A DNA stretch of 64,000 bases from Asterias amurensis (Eukaryota > Echinodermata > Asteroidea > Forcipulatida > Asteriidae): assembly GCF_032118995.1 (NCBI RefSeq), contig NC_092663.1:8742001-8806000 (forward strand). Direction: 5' to 3'. Shown piece by piece: positions 12,381-24,098 of the stretch; position 1 is the stretch's first letter, and every line of letters begins with the position of its first letter. Position numbers and translations under genes: made by a program. Below the pieces are notes generated by a model. That model did not search any database, was not told the origin of the DNA, and worked only from the letters and a program-made list of their open reading frames with translations.

Positions 12381-12678
12381 ATTTGAGGCATTGCAAGGTG
12401 ATGTATCAATATATATTTGGTTTGCGGTATAACGCCATCATAATATAGTAGTAGTCCTAGCCAATTGTATATACCTTCCGCCTAGGTGGTGGTTAAAGAG
12501 CAGGACAGTTCCTTTCAGAACTGATAAGTCTCCCGAATAATCAGATAAAACTACTCCGCGGTAGTAAGTACGGAGAATATAGAAAGACAGTTCTTTAAAG
12601 AACAAACTCAACCTGGCAAGTAGATACACACATGGTGTGAGCACAAACCAAATATATATTGATACCTCACCTCAAATC
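12381..12678. mobile_element. F7 fold-back element, complete
   Basis: ATTTGAGGCATTGCAAGGTG with ATGTATCAATATATATTTGG at the left. The right end (CCAAATATATATTGATACCT, CACCTCAAAT) is the inverse. The interior has further self-complementary stretches. Confidence 0.8.
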
Positions 12679-12680
12679 AT

Positions 12681-14604
12681 ATGTACTAACGATCCTTCTG
12701 AATTCAATTGAAATTAAATTTATTCGGCTATAAATACAGCAAGAACATGGCAAAAATAAATACACAACATCAATAGGTTGAATAATGGCATAAAGCTGGT
12801 CCCAGAAGAGACTTAATCATGGGTTTACCCAAAAGGTTAAAATGTCAAAATGTCAACATCATTCTTTCTAGAATGTGGATCAGGGGGAAACTAATGAAGA
12901 CTATGGGGTCCAATTTCATTAAGCTGTTGAACAGAAAATACTGCACATTTCTATGCTAAGCCAAAAATGGGTAGGGCACCGGTCACAACAATATAAACTT
13001 TAGGGACTTTTAGCTGGTAACCAGTTTCTAAAAAGCAATATTTGTCTGTGCTTAGCATTTTGTGTGTGCTTACAGTGAAGTTTTGCCTAGTTCATAATTA
13101 TTGTCTTCCTTTTAACCAACTAATGCGAGTAGATTGGTAAGGAGCTTTGGAAGTGCCATGAAACTTTCGCTCGTGTGACAAAGTGCCAATGACAAAGCTC
13201 TGTTACAAAAATTCTGAACTTACTTGTTGATATTCTTTTTTCCCAAGTTTTGTTACAAGAATATAATTTCAGACAGAAGTTAAGATCTAGCAGAACGCTA
13301 CTTCGAACCATCCGAACTCTGGACAAAGATTATCTTCATACAGCATAATTTCACAACATGGTTAAAGTTGTGATTGAGGGACAAAGATTGCTCGGTGTTC
13401 AAAGTTTGCACCCGAGCTATCCTGCGCAAATTGCAAAATCACGTAAGAAGATCATGCAGTGAAGGAAACAAAGTTTGCTACGTCACCACGCGCGAATTTC
13501 AAAAAGTGGCCTTGCGGGCAAGTGCAATGTTTACTCAAATTTGACTTTTGTTTTTGTGGAGAATTCGGAACCGTCCTCAAGCTATTACTTTGTTTAAAAA
13601 ATCAAAGAGTTCTTTTAGACCCATGGGATCGGATTGGGATGAAAAGGTATAACATTTATCCCAAACGTATTTTTAAAGTACAGTATTTTGAGGGATATGA
13701 CTGCGTGATGGACTTCCAAGTTTTTATTTGATTTTTGTCTCCATACTTTTTTACCGATGTGGAATTTCATTTCATGATATTTAGGCCCCAAGCAAACGAA
13801 ATAGTGCAGGACTGGAGGAAAATAATTTTCAAGTACGTAGAATTTAGCTAGATCATTTGCACATTGAAAATGGTATGTCGGTTTTCTTGCTGCAATTCGT
13901 TGTTTACTTTTGAAAAACTCCGGTAATTAAAAACTGTTTAGGTTGCAAGTAGAAACATTGACATACGAACCTTTTATAGGCGCTTAGGGCGCCCCGCAAA
14001 AATACAAAATGGTGCTTTTTCACTGTTCAAAAAAATGCTCTAAAAGGTCACAACAGCTACATGGCTGTTGACACATTCGATGCATGCATACAAGTGCAAA
14101 ATTGAAGAGTACATTCTTTAATTTTGCATTATTTGTTTTATCATGCCCAAATCGCAGATTCCAATGTCCCTATATGGCCTAAACGTTATTACAAACAAGC
14201 ACTTATATACTTTATTTTACAGAACATTTTCAACCGGTAATTAAATTTAGCAAATGTTATAATAGTGGTACCGGTTGTAATGTCAACTAATGCTTGGACA
14301 ACCCAGAAAATTTATTAAATTTATTGAAATCATTTAAATATTATTCTTTGTTTTTGTGAGACCAACTCGATAAAAACTTAATTGATATCAGGTTAGTTCT
14401 ATTTCTACCTCCATGGTTCAATCTTTACTATCGATAATCGCCTCCAATAGCTTCATTGTGCTGTTATTGATTACTAATGTTGTTCTTCTCTCGCCCTCCC
14501 AACTAAAAATAGAAATGCCTTCAAGATTCTGAGATTAAAGTTCACAGTCAAGCGCTCAATTCGTCAAATATCATTCATTCTCACCGCTTCTGGGAACTGG
14601 AGAC
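12681..14604. other. No gene seen, one F5 remnant
   Basis: Apart from the F5 copy at 12906-13080, I see no feature. An open frame at 13459-13731 has no family resemblance and no splice support. Confidence 0.5.
12906..13080. mobile_element. F5 fold-back MITE, degraded
   Basis: GGGTCCAATTTCATTAAGCT at the left. TGCTTAGCA-type motifs on the right, with the terminus eroded. Confidence 0.6.
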
Positions 14605-14893
14605 ATTCGGTAATTGTCAAAGACCAGTCTTCTCACAGGCTTTGTGTATCCCATAAATGCATAAAATAACAACCCTGTGAAAATTTGAACTCAATTCGTC
14701 ATTGAAGTTGCAAGAGAATAATGAAAGAAAAAACAGCGTTGTTGCATAAATTTGTGTGCTTTCAGATGACCAAAAAATGTTTAAAGTCTCCGAAATTACA
14801 TCTTGTTTTATACTATCAGCTCTCCATTGCTTGTTACCAATAAGTTTTTGTGCTAACAATTAGTAAATATCAATAGTGTCCAGTTCCTTTAAG
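14605..14893 (+). mobile_element. F1 MITE, degraded copy
   Basis: GGTAATTGTCAAAGACCAG at the left and AATAGTGTCCAGTTCCTTTAA at the right. The interior is shortened and diverged, with the left terminus altered. Confidence 0.7.
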
Positions 14894-16076
14894 TAACACA
14901 TCTGAATGGGATTGATAATGGGAGTGGAAAGCCCAAACATCGAGCTTTATTGTGCCAGACAAAAAAACAACAACAACAATACATCTAAACGATGAATTTA
15001 AAATGGATTGATTTTTGTACCGCTCCATCAAGGCCGACCGATCCAGCTAACAGATGGGGCGCCGGGTTTGATTTCGAAACTATTGTAACTGCGGTTTTCA
15101 TTATCACACCCTTTTCAAACCCTTACTACCTTCTATGACCACCACTGCAACGCATAATAGGCTTGCTGCAAAAAATTCCCCACGTGTAGTGATTCAAATG
15201 GCGCATATGCTTATAAAAAGACATTAATGATCGATCATCAACACAATATTATTCAGAAAATCTAGCTCTTTTTTTTTAAACATCAATGAGGGTCAACCTT
15301 TCCATCCCAAAACAGTTTTGAACACAGACTCACTGACGGCATGGTACCATTGCATGTGTATACATGTACCCCTATTAAAAAAAGGCTGTTGCAGTTCATT
15401 GATGATCACCAGTGCGTGCAGCTTCCCATTGTTAACCAGAATTGCCACTGGCAGAACGCGATATTGTGTTAAAAGGAAAACGTTCATGACGTGCCAATAT
15501 GCAGGGGGGTGGAAAATAAACAAGCTATACGGTAGTGAATGGCACTAGATCGTCACACACAACATTGAATGATTGAAAGTCGAATTGTAATTTTCTTCCT
15601 CAATGGTCGAAGTAATGGAAAATGGACGGCCCTTACCCATCGCAGCCGCATTTAACACAGGTAAATACATGGGTATATCTGTAACCAGACATATAGATCA
15701 AGGGCAGTGAGGAAAGATTGACACGGTAGAAGTTTCCTCCACGGTTGATCATGGAGGTAGGTTGTTTGTATATCTATCCTTCCTCAATTGCTTTTACTCT
15801 GTGATTTTGTAGCCATGCCGGTAGGGCCTACTATGCTACCAGGCATAGGCCTAGCCTATCCAATCATGGAGGAAGAACCAATGAACAAGTTGTACAAGTT
15901 TACATGACGGGCGGCACATACTAGACTGGATAACAAGACATGAGTTTAATGTAATTATAATGATATTTTGGTTGATGTTATTACCTCCATGATGTAATTA
16001 TTGTATAGGCATCCAGTCTTTGTTACGATAATGTCTTAGTTGTCCGAGTGCACATAGTCAACGCACGGTGTCCTTC
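14894..16076. other. No gene seen
   Basis: Unique-looking AT-rich sequence. It might hold 5' UTR exons of the GT31 gene, but none can be picked out. Confidence 0.45.
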
Positions 16077-16192
<116 letters not shown>

Positions 16193-17231
16193 ACGGAACG
16201 GTCTGACGGACTCCATATTAATGTAGACTCGGTACATGTGTATATCGTCCTATATGGACTCCTTGTACGGGCAGTTGGGGAAAGAGTTTGGTGCAAGCCA
16301 GTGGGCGTCAAAATGTCTTCTTGAAGGATGGGGGACATTGTTAGTCATAACATTTACGGCGTGGGGTCCGGGGCCCGCTTTAGGGCCCGGGGAAAAGTTT
16401 AGGCCGTATATGCTCTCTTGTACAATCTAGGGAGTCTGAGGGCTGAAGTGCCCCCCTCTCAGATGTTGGAATTTAATGGGCATTTCAAACTATGATGCAC
16501 CTGTTTTTGCTAACATTTTTTGTGTACCTTAAAAAAAAATAGCTTCGTATCCATATTATTTCTGAATATAATGCTCAGACGGCGTTTCTTCCCAATCATC
16601 ACCAGCATCGTCAAGGGTGGATCAAGACAAGAAATTTTAGGGGGGGGGGCGTTGTTGGTTGGGGCAAATTTATTAAAGATGTAGCATGTTATAAAGCGGA
16701 ACGCGACGCCTTTTACGGCCATGAGTCCGGGAAAAATTTGCATTCTAGATGCTCTGTGGTGCAATCTTAGGCCAATAAGAGGCAAAACTAATGGAACAGA
16801 ACATAAGCCTTTAAAATGTTGAAGCAGTAGAACCTTTTGAGTTAACAGGATCTTCAGGTGCGAATCTATGATCCAAGTTTTAGGGGGCAAATCTGTCAAA
16901 GAGTGAGCATGCGAGTGTGAAACCTTTACGGCATATCTGTGGTGCAATCTTGGACCAATTCTGACGGGGGACATTGATGTATATAGTGACCCCCATCCTT
17001 TAAAAAGTTGTGTCATCCTTTGCCCCTAGGATTAATGCCCATGGCGGGACGCAGGGTTGGGTCATACACAGTGCAAAACTGTGGCTTCATGATAAAGGTG
17101 GTCGAAAAGATGAGAACATTTGATATTGTGTCCCCCACCCTCCAAAAGATGGGGGGGGGGGGACACATGTCCCCCAGTCGTCGTCCCCCTGATTGACGCC
17201 CATGTTTGCGACCAAGACTCTTGCCAGTAAT
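16193..17231. other. G-rich repetitive spacer
   Basis: Recurring fragments such as GGGGGACATTG, TTTACGGC, GGTGCAATCTTGGACC or GGTGCAATCTTAGGCC, and poly-G runs (16640-16650, 17151-17161) suggest an old, internally repeated element. No coding signal is credible. Confidence 0.4.
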
Positions 17232-17478
17232 GGTGCGTTCGTTTAGCTTCCCTGGGTCGACCCCGGTCTGCCCCAGTACGTTCGAATAGCTTTGACGGGG
17301 CTCACCCAGTCACCCGGGTCGGCCCCAGTGCCCTGCTTGTGGAGTGGGCCACTTGGGGTGACCTGGGGTGCATGCCGTCACCACGAGGGGGCGAGTGTGA
17401 TCGTTCGATTAGCTCTTGTCAGGGGCTAACCCGAGTGAGCACTACGGGGTCGTCCCAGGGAAGGTAAACGAATGCACC
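17232..17478. mobile_element. F4 MITE (ends GGTGCGTTCGTTTAGCTTCC), copy 1
   Basis: The right end, CCAGGGAAGGTAAACGAATG followed by CACCC, is the near inverse. The interior is GC-rich. About 460 bases upstream of the GT31 frame. Confidence 0.82.
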
Positions 17479-17941
17479 CAGTGATCTTGGTGATCATAAC
17501 AATAAATATGGTGTCACGTATTTATACGCCGTGAAAGTCGTTTTAAACGGTTTTTTAAACGGTTGACATGTGTGTTGGTTACTCTGCTTAGGTCAAGTTG
17601 AGCTTTGGCAATGGTGCTATAAAAACACCAAAACTACATTCGGCCATCTTTGTTTCCATACCTCGACCATGGCTCAACCCACTGGTCTCTAAGGTACTGT
17701 CAGTGGAACCATGGTGGAACCCACTAGGGAGGCTTTGGGGAGTTGTATAAGTCTGGTTCCACAATGTTATAAGAAAAATGGAGACAGGAAACCACGAGAA
17801 AGTCTGCCATACCGATAAAGGCAAATTGGTGTTTAGGGTACACGTTTTTATTTACCAACTTTTTGAAGCCCAATAACAAAGGGTGTGGCAAAAACTGCTC
17901 ATGGAACACCTGCACAATTAAATCTTACATAATCTAATAAC

Positions 17942-19267
17942 TTGTTGTTTACTGTTTATCTGCAGAGCACGCCAGTAGAACTAGATACAGTGGAGTATAT
18001 AATAGTCGTCACGTACAGAAAACTGCAGAACTTCCTGTCCGATCTTTGCCACAATGTCGCCGCTCTGACGTCATTACTCCATTCTTTGTCCAAAGACCAC
18101 TCGCGCAGAGGGATCTTCCAATTTCGGCCGCGTCTGAAGCTGTTAATGTCTCTTCTCATACTAGAGACGCTGATATTTTTACTCTATGTGATATTAACTG
18201 GCGAGGTCAATGGTATATTAGCCCGAGAGCAGTCCCCTGTTACAGTTCGTGATATGACGAAACTGAGTAAGGCAGAGCACCGCCATCGCTATGTTGAACA
18301 CCTTCTAAGATATGGTAAACCCCCGGTTATTAAAAAAGCAGAACTTGTAACAAAACATATTGTATATGAACCACCACGAACTGAACCACCACGAACTGAA
18401 CCACTAATTATTGGAGAAGGTGAGCATGTTCATCCTCATGATTTCAACCTCGTACTGGACGAGCCATCGATTTGTTATGACGAACTGGGCTCCCCACTGG
18501 ATGTTTTCTTGGTCGTTCTCGTAACCACAACGCACGAGAACGCGGCCAAGAGGCAAGCGATTCGGGAGACCTGGGGAAGTCCGAAAGAGGTCCTTGGGAA
18601 AAACATCATCACGCTGTTCTTGCTTGCGTCGACAAGAGCAAACTACTTACAAGCAAGAGTGGAGGAGGAAAGCAAAACCCATCACGATATCATCCAGGAA
18701 GATTTTAAAGATAGCTACAAAAACTTGACTCTGAAGACAGTCATGGCGTTGAAGTGGACAACCACGCACTGCTCTCACGCGTCATACGTCATGAAAACGG
18801 ACGATGACATGTACGTGGTGTACCACAACTTAGTCAAGTATCTTGCCCTCGATACCACACGAACTTCGCGGCTTGCGTTTGGGTTCGTTATAAACGGGAG
18901 TCCAATAAGGGACCCAAGTAGTAAATGGTACATGCCGAGAAGTGTGTACAGTGCGAACAGTTACCCGCCATTTATGTCTGGAACGGGGTACGTTTTATCA
19001 CGAGATGTTGCGATATCAGTGTACAAACAATCACTGGACACCAAGTTTTTGTACCTCGAAGACGTCTTTGTCGCAATATGTCTTTCAAAATTGCATATAC
19101 GTCCTATTCACAACTCGAATTTTAATAATTGGCGAACGGATTTTTATACTTCGTCTTGCCGGTTTCACAATTTGGTGACAACCCATATGGTTCTACCAGC
19201 GGAAATGTACTCACTGTGGAATACTCACCAACGATTACGTCGGTCTGGTGAGAGGTGCCAATGGTAA
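17942..19267 (+). CDS. Beta-1,3-galactosyltransferase-like protein (GT31)
   Basis: Type II Golgi glycosyltransferase of family GT31, which transfers Gal or GlcNAc in beta-1,3 linkage from a UDP-sugar to glycans. The 441-residue frame has a hydrophobic signal anchor at about 69-86 (MSLLILETLIFLLYVILTG) preceded by basic residues, a stem with a short PPRTE repeat near 144-153, and the catalytic domain from about 187. Family motifs seen are KRQAIRETWG at 203-212, the metal-binding DDD in MKTDDDMYV at 287-289, PPFMSGTGYVLS at 342-353 and LEDVFVAICLSKL at 372-384. A canonical acceptor (tatctgcag) ends at 17965, 24 bases after the first ATG, so the real N-terminus may come from an upstream exon. 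The only other nearby methionine, M69, would leave almost no cytoplasmic tail. The acceptor sugar and the exact B3GALT or B3GNT class cannot be told. MITEs of one family lie on both sides. Confidence 0.9.
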   Translation: MLFTVYLQSTPVELDTVEYIIVVTYRKLQNFLSDLCHNVAALTSLLHSLSKDHSRRGIFQFRPRLKLLMSLLILETLIFLLYVILTGEVNGILAREQSPVTVRDMTKLSKAEHRHRYVEHLLRYGKPPVIKKAELVTKHIVYEPPRTEPPRTEPLIIGEGEHVHPHDFNLVLDEPSICYDELGSPLDVFLVVLVTTTHENAAKRQAIRETWGSPKEVLGKNIITLFLLASTRANYLQARVEEESKTHHDIIQEDFKDSYKNLTLKTVMALKWTTTHCSHASYVMKTDDDMYVVYHNLVKYLALDTTRTSRLAFGFVINGSPIRDPSSKWYMPRSVYSANSYPPFMSGTGYVLSRDVAISVYKQSLDTKFLYLEDVFVAICLSKLHIRPIHNSNFNNWRTDFYTSSCRFHNLVTTHMVLPAEMYSLWNTHQRLRRSGERCQW

Positions 19268-19790
19268 ACAAGTTTTATTGTATGACCATTTTGATATCAA
19301 CCATTGTGCCTTTTGAATGATGCCAGCCAGCAATAATAAGCTATGACTGTATGCCTACACAGTACGACAACAATGATGTACATTTCCTGGTAATGTAGTT
19401 ATGTTTGTGCACCATACCATACACAATACAAGTTGGATTCCCAAAAAGTTTCAATGTATGTCTGATGAGCTGTGTATTGAGATTGAGAGAGTTCATGAGT
19501 TGAGCAGCTTCCCCCTTCTGCATGCAGTGCACATAGGGTGCCAGACTAGTCTGCACACTGAGTTGTGCTACATTTGGACCAAAAATTGCGTCCCAGCATT
19601 AATATGACCAAAGAAAAATGGTCTCACGACTCTCCCAATACACAGCTCTGGAAAAGGTCACCCGCAGAGCGAGTTGAGTTTTAATAGCAGTAATTCATGG
19701 ATACATGTATAGTTACCTGCCATTTTGAAGGTTAACCCTTTCCATATTCATAACCCATGTGACCTGAGTCATCAATGATACTCAGTTATT
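19268..19790. other. GT31 3' flank
   Basis: Probably 3' UTR of the GT31 gene. No canonical AATAAA was seen before the F4 element at 19791, so the 3' end is undefined. Confidence 0.4.
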
Positions 19791-19943
19791 GGGTGCGTTC
19801 GTTTAGCTTCCCTGGGTCAACCCCGGTGTGTGGCCGTTTTTTTCCCCAGGACGAACGTGTGCAGATAATTACCCACATTCGTCCCGGAAAAAAAAAACCG
19901 CCACAAACCGGGGTCGACCCAGGGAAGCTAAACGAACGCACCC
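19791..19943. mobile_element. F4 MITE, copy 2
   Basis: GGGTGCGTTCGTTTAGCTTC at the left and GAAGCTAAACGAACGCACCC at the right, exact inverses. Shorter than copy 1 (153 bp). About 520 bases downstream of the GT31 stop. Confidence 0.85.
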
Positions 19944-20017
19944 ACTGTAAGTCTCCCCATAGGGCCTACAGTAATTAATTTCAGAACACGCACGCGCGTG
20001 ACGCTTCTGCAGGGACT

Positions 20018-20450
20018 TAAGGCACTGGGCACTATTGGTAGTTTTCTCAAATAATTGTTAACATAAGATAGTTCTTGGTAAAATGTAACGAGTAATGGGG
20101 GAGAGCTTATAAAACATTGTGGGAAACGGCTCCCTCTAAAGTAGTAACCATAGTTTTTGAGGAAGAAATAATTTCTCACTAAAATATTTGAATTGGATCG
20201 AGACCTCAGCTGTGGTTTCGAGTTCTGAACATCTGAAAGGACACAACTTGTGCGAGAAGGGTGTTTTTTCCTCCATTGTTCTCTCGCAACTTCGACGACC
20301 AATTGAGTCAAAATTTTCACAGGTTTATAATTGTATGCATATTATGTTGAGGTACACCATGGAGGAATAAACTAGTGTTTATTCCTCCATGGGTACACCA
20401 AGTCACGGGAAGACTGGTCTTTGACAATTAGGCGATGTACAGTGCCTTTA
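20018..20450 (-). mobile_element. F1 MITE with a 32-bp palindromic insertion
   Basis: Diverged F1 ends (TTAAGGCACTGGGCACTATT, CAGTGCCTTTA). It is longer than its siblings, partly because of the palindrome at 20360-20391 flanked by the direct repeat GGTACACCA. Confidence 0.8.
20360..20391. mobile_element. Palindromic micro-insertion with 9-bp flanking duplication
   Basis: TGGAGGAATAAAC and its inverted partner GTTTATTCCTCCATG meet at a TAGT centre. GGTACACCA occurs once on each side (20351-20359 and 20392-20400), while F1 siblings have the site once. It looks like a transposon reduced to its inverted ends. Confidence 0.65.
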
Positions 20451-20792
20451 TAACAAAAGCGGCAAGCTACAATTATTTTGCGCATGCAATTTGTAACGAG
20501 TCCTCAATTGCTGGATTTTGTTTACCTTAAGTTGTTTTATTTTATTTATGTAATTAGTTTTAAAATGTATATTATACAGTATTATAGCTGACAAAATAGT
20601 CGCAGAAAGTAATAATGTTTGGTGTAAACAAGCATCTTTAAATAACAACCCTGTACAAGTTTGTGATTATATTAAGGAAATCGAGGAAAACCACCCAAAA
20701 CTTTCAGCATAAACACATCTTTAAATTTGTGTTGTAACAACCGAGACCAGCGGGTGCATTTTGTAGGTTTTCAGCTCCTTTGAACATCATCT

Positions 20793-20867
20793 AAAGGCAG
20801 TGGACACTATTGGTAATTACTCAAAATAATTATTAGCACAAAACCTTACTTGGTGACGAGTAATGAA
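20793..20867 (-). mobile_element. F1 MITE, left-end fragment
   Basis: The first 70 or so bases of an F1 element (AAAGGCAGTGGACACTATTG onward) end abruptly at GTAATGAAACTTTC. Confidence 0.8.
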
Positions 20868-21087
20868 ACTTTCACATGTTTGTTTTATTGTATACATATT
20901 TATATAAGATTAAAACAATCGAATTGTTAAAACAAAACAATTTTTTTAACTTTGCCTTTAGTATGCGCACATAGCATTGCCATTATTAGAATCTTTTATC
21001 TGCCAAAAATGTAACGGTCACATGTCACTTCCATATAATTTCCTGGGTCCGACAATGTTATACAACTGTTATTTTACAGCCATTACG

Positions 21088-21402
21088 TAAAGGCAGAGGA
21101 CGCTATTGGTAAATACTCAAAATAAATAATAGTATAAAAACATTGTGAGATACGGCTCCCTGAAGCAACGTAGTTTTCGAGAAAGAAGTAATTTTCCACG
21201 AATTTGATTTCGAGACCTCAGAATTAGATTATGAGGTCTCGAAATCAACATCTGAAAGCACACAACTTCGTGTGACAAGGGTATTTTTCTTTCATTATTG
21301 TTTCGCAACTTCGACGGCCAATTTGAGCAGGTTTATTATTTTATGCACATGTTGAGATACACCAGTCTTTGACGATTACCAATAGTGTCCACTGCCTTTA
21401 AA
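21088..21402 (-). mobile_element. F1 MITE, shortened copy
   Basis: F1 ends with an internal deletion near the left end. The central palindrome (ATTTCGAGACCTCAGAATTA and inverse) is retained. About 220 bases downstream of the fragment at 20793. Confidence 0.8.
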
Positions 21403-21437
21403 CTAAAGTAAAGTACTTAAAGAAACAGTGGTTAAAT

Positions 21438-21500
21438 TTCAGGGGTGCAATCACAAGGTTGTGGGTTCGAATCTCCCAGTCTATGACTATGAATAAGTAA
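21438..21500 (+). mobile_element. SINE head remnant
   Basis: Only a B-box-like GTTGTGGGTTCGAATCTCCC with about 30 flanking bases. No A box or body. Confidence 0.4.
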
Positions 21501-22019
21501 TGTCGCCTGGACTTAACTCAAAATTTCTTGATTTGTGCAATTCATAATCATAAAGACGTTAAACCAATGTTTGTACGACTGGCTGTTGCCAGTGTTTATA
21601 CCCCCTTGTGTTTGCCGAGTTCTCTTGACGGGAGATAATCTAAACAAACAAACAAACAAACAAACAGACAAAAACACATCCTCATTGAAAAGCGCTAGTG
21701 GAAAATTGCATCCCGAAAGTTCAAATACTAAAATACCACAATCACCAAACCTCGAACTTAGTCCATTGTCACACTGCCTTATGCTTTACCTCGTTAATAT
21801 GAATTTGCTATGCAAAAAGCAACTTCATGACATGGTAGCCTACAGACGAGCCTCAAAGGGCTAAATGTACACGTAGACGGTGTTTGTGTGGCATTGTTCT
21901 GGAACATAAACCATCATGCTTTCAGTAATGGCCGCCCTTGGGTGATGTTTACTACAAAGCAATTGGGACATAATACAAACAATTCTCTGAATATGGAGTA
22001 TGTTTGCGGTTCACTGTCT

Positions 22020-22199
22020 GGACTCAATTTTAAAAGCTGTTATGTTAAGCAGAAAATACTGCTTGACAAATTCTTTGCTAAGCTAATTTTGAGTGGGGCA
22101 CAAGTCAGTGACAAGTGTGACTGGTAACCTGTATGTGAAAAGCAATAATTTATGCTCAGCTAGTTTGTTCGGCTTACAGGCTTTATGAAATTGGGCCCT
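22020..22199. mobile_element. F5 fold-back MITE
   Basis: The right end GGCTTTATGAAATTGGGCCC is clean. The left end is eroded at GGACTCAATTTTAAAAGCTG. Confidence 0.7.
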
Positions 22200-22249
22200 G
22201 GTTATAGAACTTAACGATAATGACAACTCCATGCACACTAACATGTATT

Positions 22250-22638
22250 TAAAGACACTTTACACTATTGGTAATTATCAGACACCAGTCTTTTGACTAG
22301 GTGTATTTCAACATTATGCATATAACAAACCTGTGAAAATTTGAGCTCAATTGCATGGTCGTCGAAGCTGCGAGAGACTAATGGAAGAAAAACCCGTCCT
22401 TGTCGCACAAGTTGTGTGCTTTCAGATGCTTGATTTCGAGACCTCAAAATCTAATTCTGAGGTCCCAAAATCAAATTCAAATACTTTAATGACAAGTTAC
22501 TTCTTTCGCAAAAACCATGTTACTTTAGAGGGAGCCGTTTCCCACAGTTTTTTTATTTTTTATTATTACTATCAACAGCTCCATTGATTGTTAAAAAGTC
22601 AATTGGGAGCGATTACCGATAGTGTCCACTGTCTTTAA
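22250..22638 (+). mobile_element. F1 MITE, diverged copy
   Basis: Starts TTTAAAGACACTTTACACTA and ends GATAGTGTCCACTGTCTTTAA. The interior is complete but diverged. Confidence 0.8.
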
Positions 22639-24098
22639 CTGTCCATCACGGACTACATGTACATGTATACGCTATTTGACTGAAATCGTTCGCGAAATAA
22701 AAGATTTGAAAAAAATTTTAGCGGCTGGTGAGGGACGAATTAACCACTCCCATATCTTCCTTATTTTATTCATTTCCCCCCCCCCCCCGCTGTATTCATA
22801 AAGATGCCAAGTAGTTGTAGTATAAGCTCAAAAAATAAACAAGAAATAGACATTATAAATTAAAATAAGTTCAAAGAGATGTAAGATGTAAATGCAAATA
22901 AACACATTGTTTCTGTATGAGACATGCGTAATCTTTTGTATGGTGCAAATATTTCATACATGTATATAATGGCGGGAACTTATGGTATAAAACGAAGCAG
23001 ATCAAGAAATAATGGTGGATACAGGCTGGGCCTCATTTCATAAAGCTGTTTACAGCAGAAAAAACTGCATTGCAAGTTTCTGTGTTAAGCAAAACTTTAG
23101 TGGGGATAACATCTTATCCTGTTTCTGTTCTGCAATACTTTTATTTGCTTAACAAATTAATTTTTGTGTTTGCATGCTCTATGCAATGTGGGCCTCCGTA
23201 GTTGTTATTGGTAATGCAGTAAACTGTGTTACTAAAGTAGTTTTTTCCTCAACTGGAACTGTTTTTGTTTTGAAAGATAACATATTATTTTCAGATATGT
23301 TAGTAGCACTTCATGCTTTCTTTCAATTTGGAAATACAGTAATTTTCAAGTTTGTGATGGATCTACACTTAATATACACAAGTGTAGATTCGTAGATCGT
23401 CGTGAAAATAAAACTTTGAAAAATAGAGTGACGCCATAGGATTAGTTTAAAGAGACAGACCACCCTGCTATACCTACCCAGCCCACCTTGATAAGAACGT
23501 GTTAAAAGGAGAGCTAGCCATACAGCCTTCCACTCCCATCAACACCGGTGCTATAATCACTGAGATAATATCCCTCGTTACGAAAACATAGCCTAGTGGC
23601 TTCAAAAACCTGCTTTAAATTAACATACAACGGTGCTAAGTAATAATTTTGTGCTGGATCTGGATAAATTACCACCCCTTTTTATCAGAGCCAAGCGCAA
23701 AGAGCTATGGGGGTGTACGGTAGGCGCAGTGTTATTTTAAACCTTATTTAGACCATATTATTAGACCGATTGCAACATCTGCCACAGCATACAACTGAGT
23801 TTGGAAAGCTATAATGGGAAAGCCATTACAAAGCAAAAACAGATCATAGTCACAGTTCGTATAATCAACAATAGAAAGGTCTACATTATTGCAGGATACC
23901 ATTGCCATCTGTCCCTAATTCGTAAGGTCACATTGAACCAAACATAACAGAAGAGGGCGGTGTTGACGTCCTCTATATCAACATGGTACCATTTATCAAT
24001 GCATTATATACGCTAGCAATTTGCTAGGTAAGAAAGGGGACTAGACCTGAACAAAACTACAATTTCTGGTGTGCTGCAGACCGGAATAAGTCTCTTAA
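22639..24098. other. COMMD3 upstream region
   Basis: Contains a C-run at 22779-22790 and an F5 remnant. Promoter and any 5' UTR of COMMD3 should lie toward 24,000, where no TATA box stands out. The open frame at 23174-23395 begins in the F5 remnant and is not credible. Confidence 0.4.
23028..23194. mobile_element. F5 fold-back MITE, degraded
   Basis: GGGCCTCATTTCATAAAGCT at the left and GCATGCTCTATGCAATGTGG at the right. Internal TTAAGCAAAAC / TTGCTTAACAA motifs. Confidence 0.65.

Noticed and set aside
13459-13731. 90-codon plus-strand open frame
   Set aside because: Isolated, no known motif, no flanking exon signals. Consistent with chance in AT-rich DNA.
23174-23395. 73-codon plus-strand frame upstream of COMMD3
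   Set aside because: It starts inside an F5 transposon remnant and has no family resemblance.
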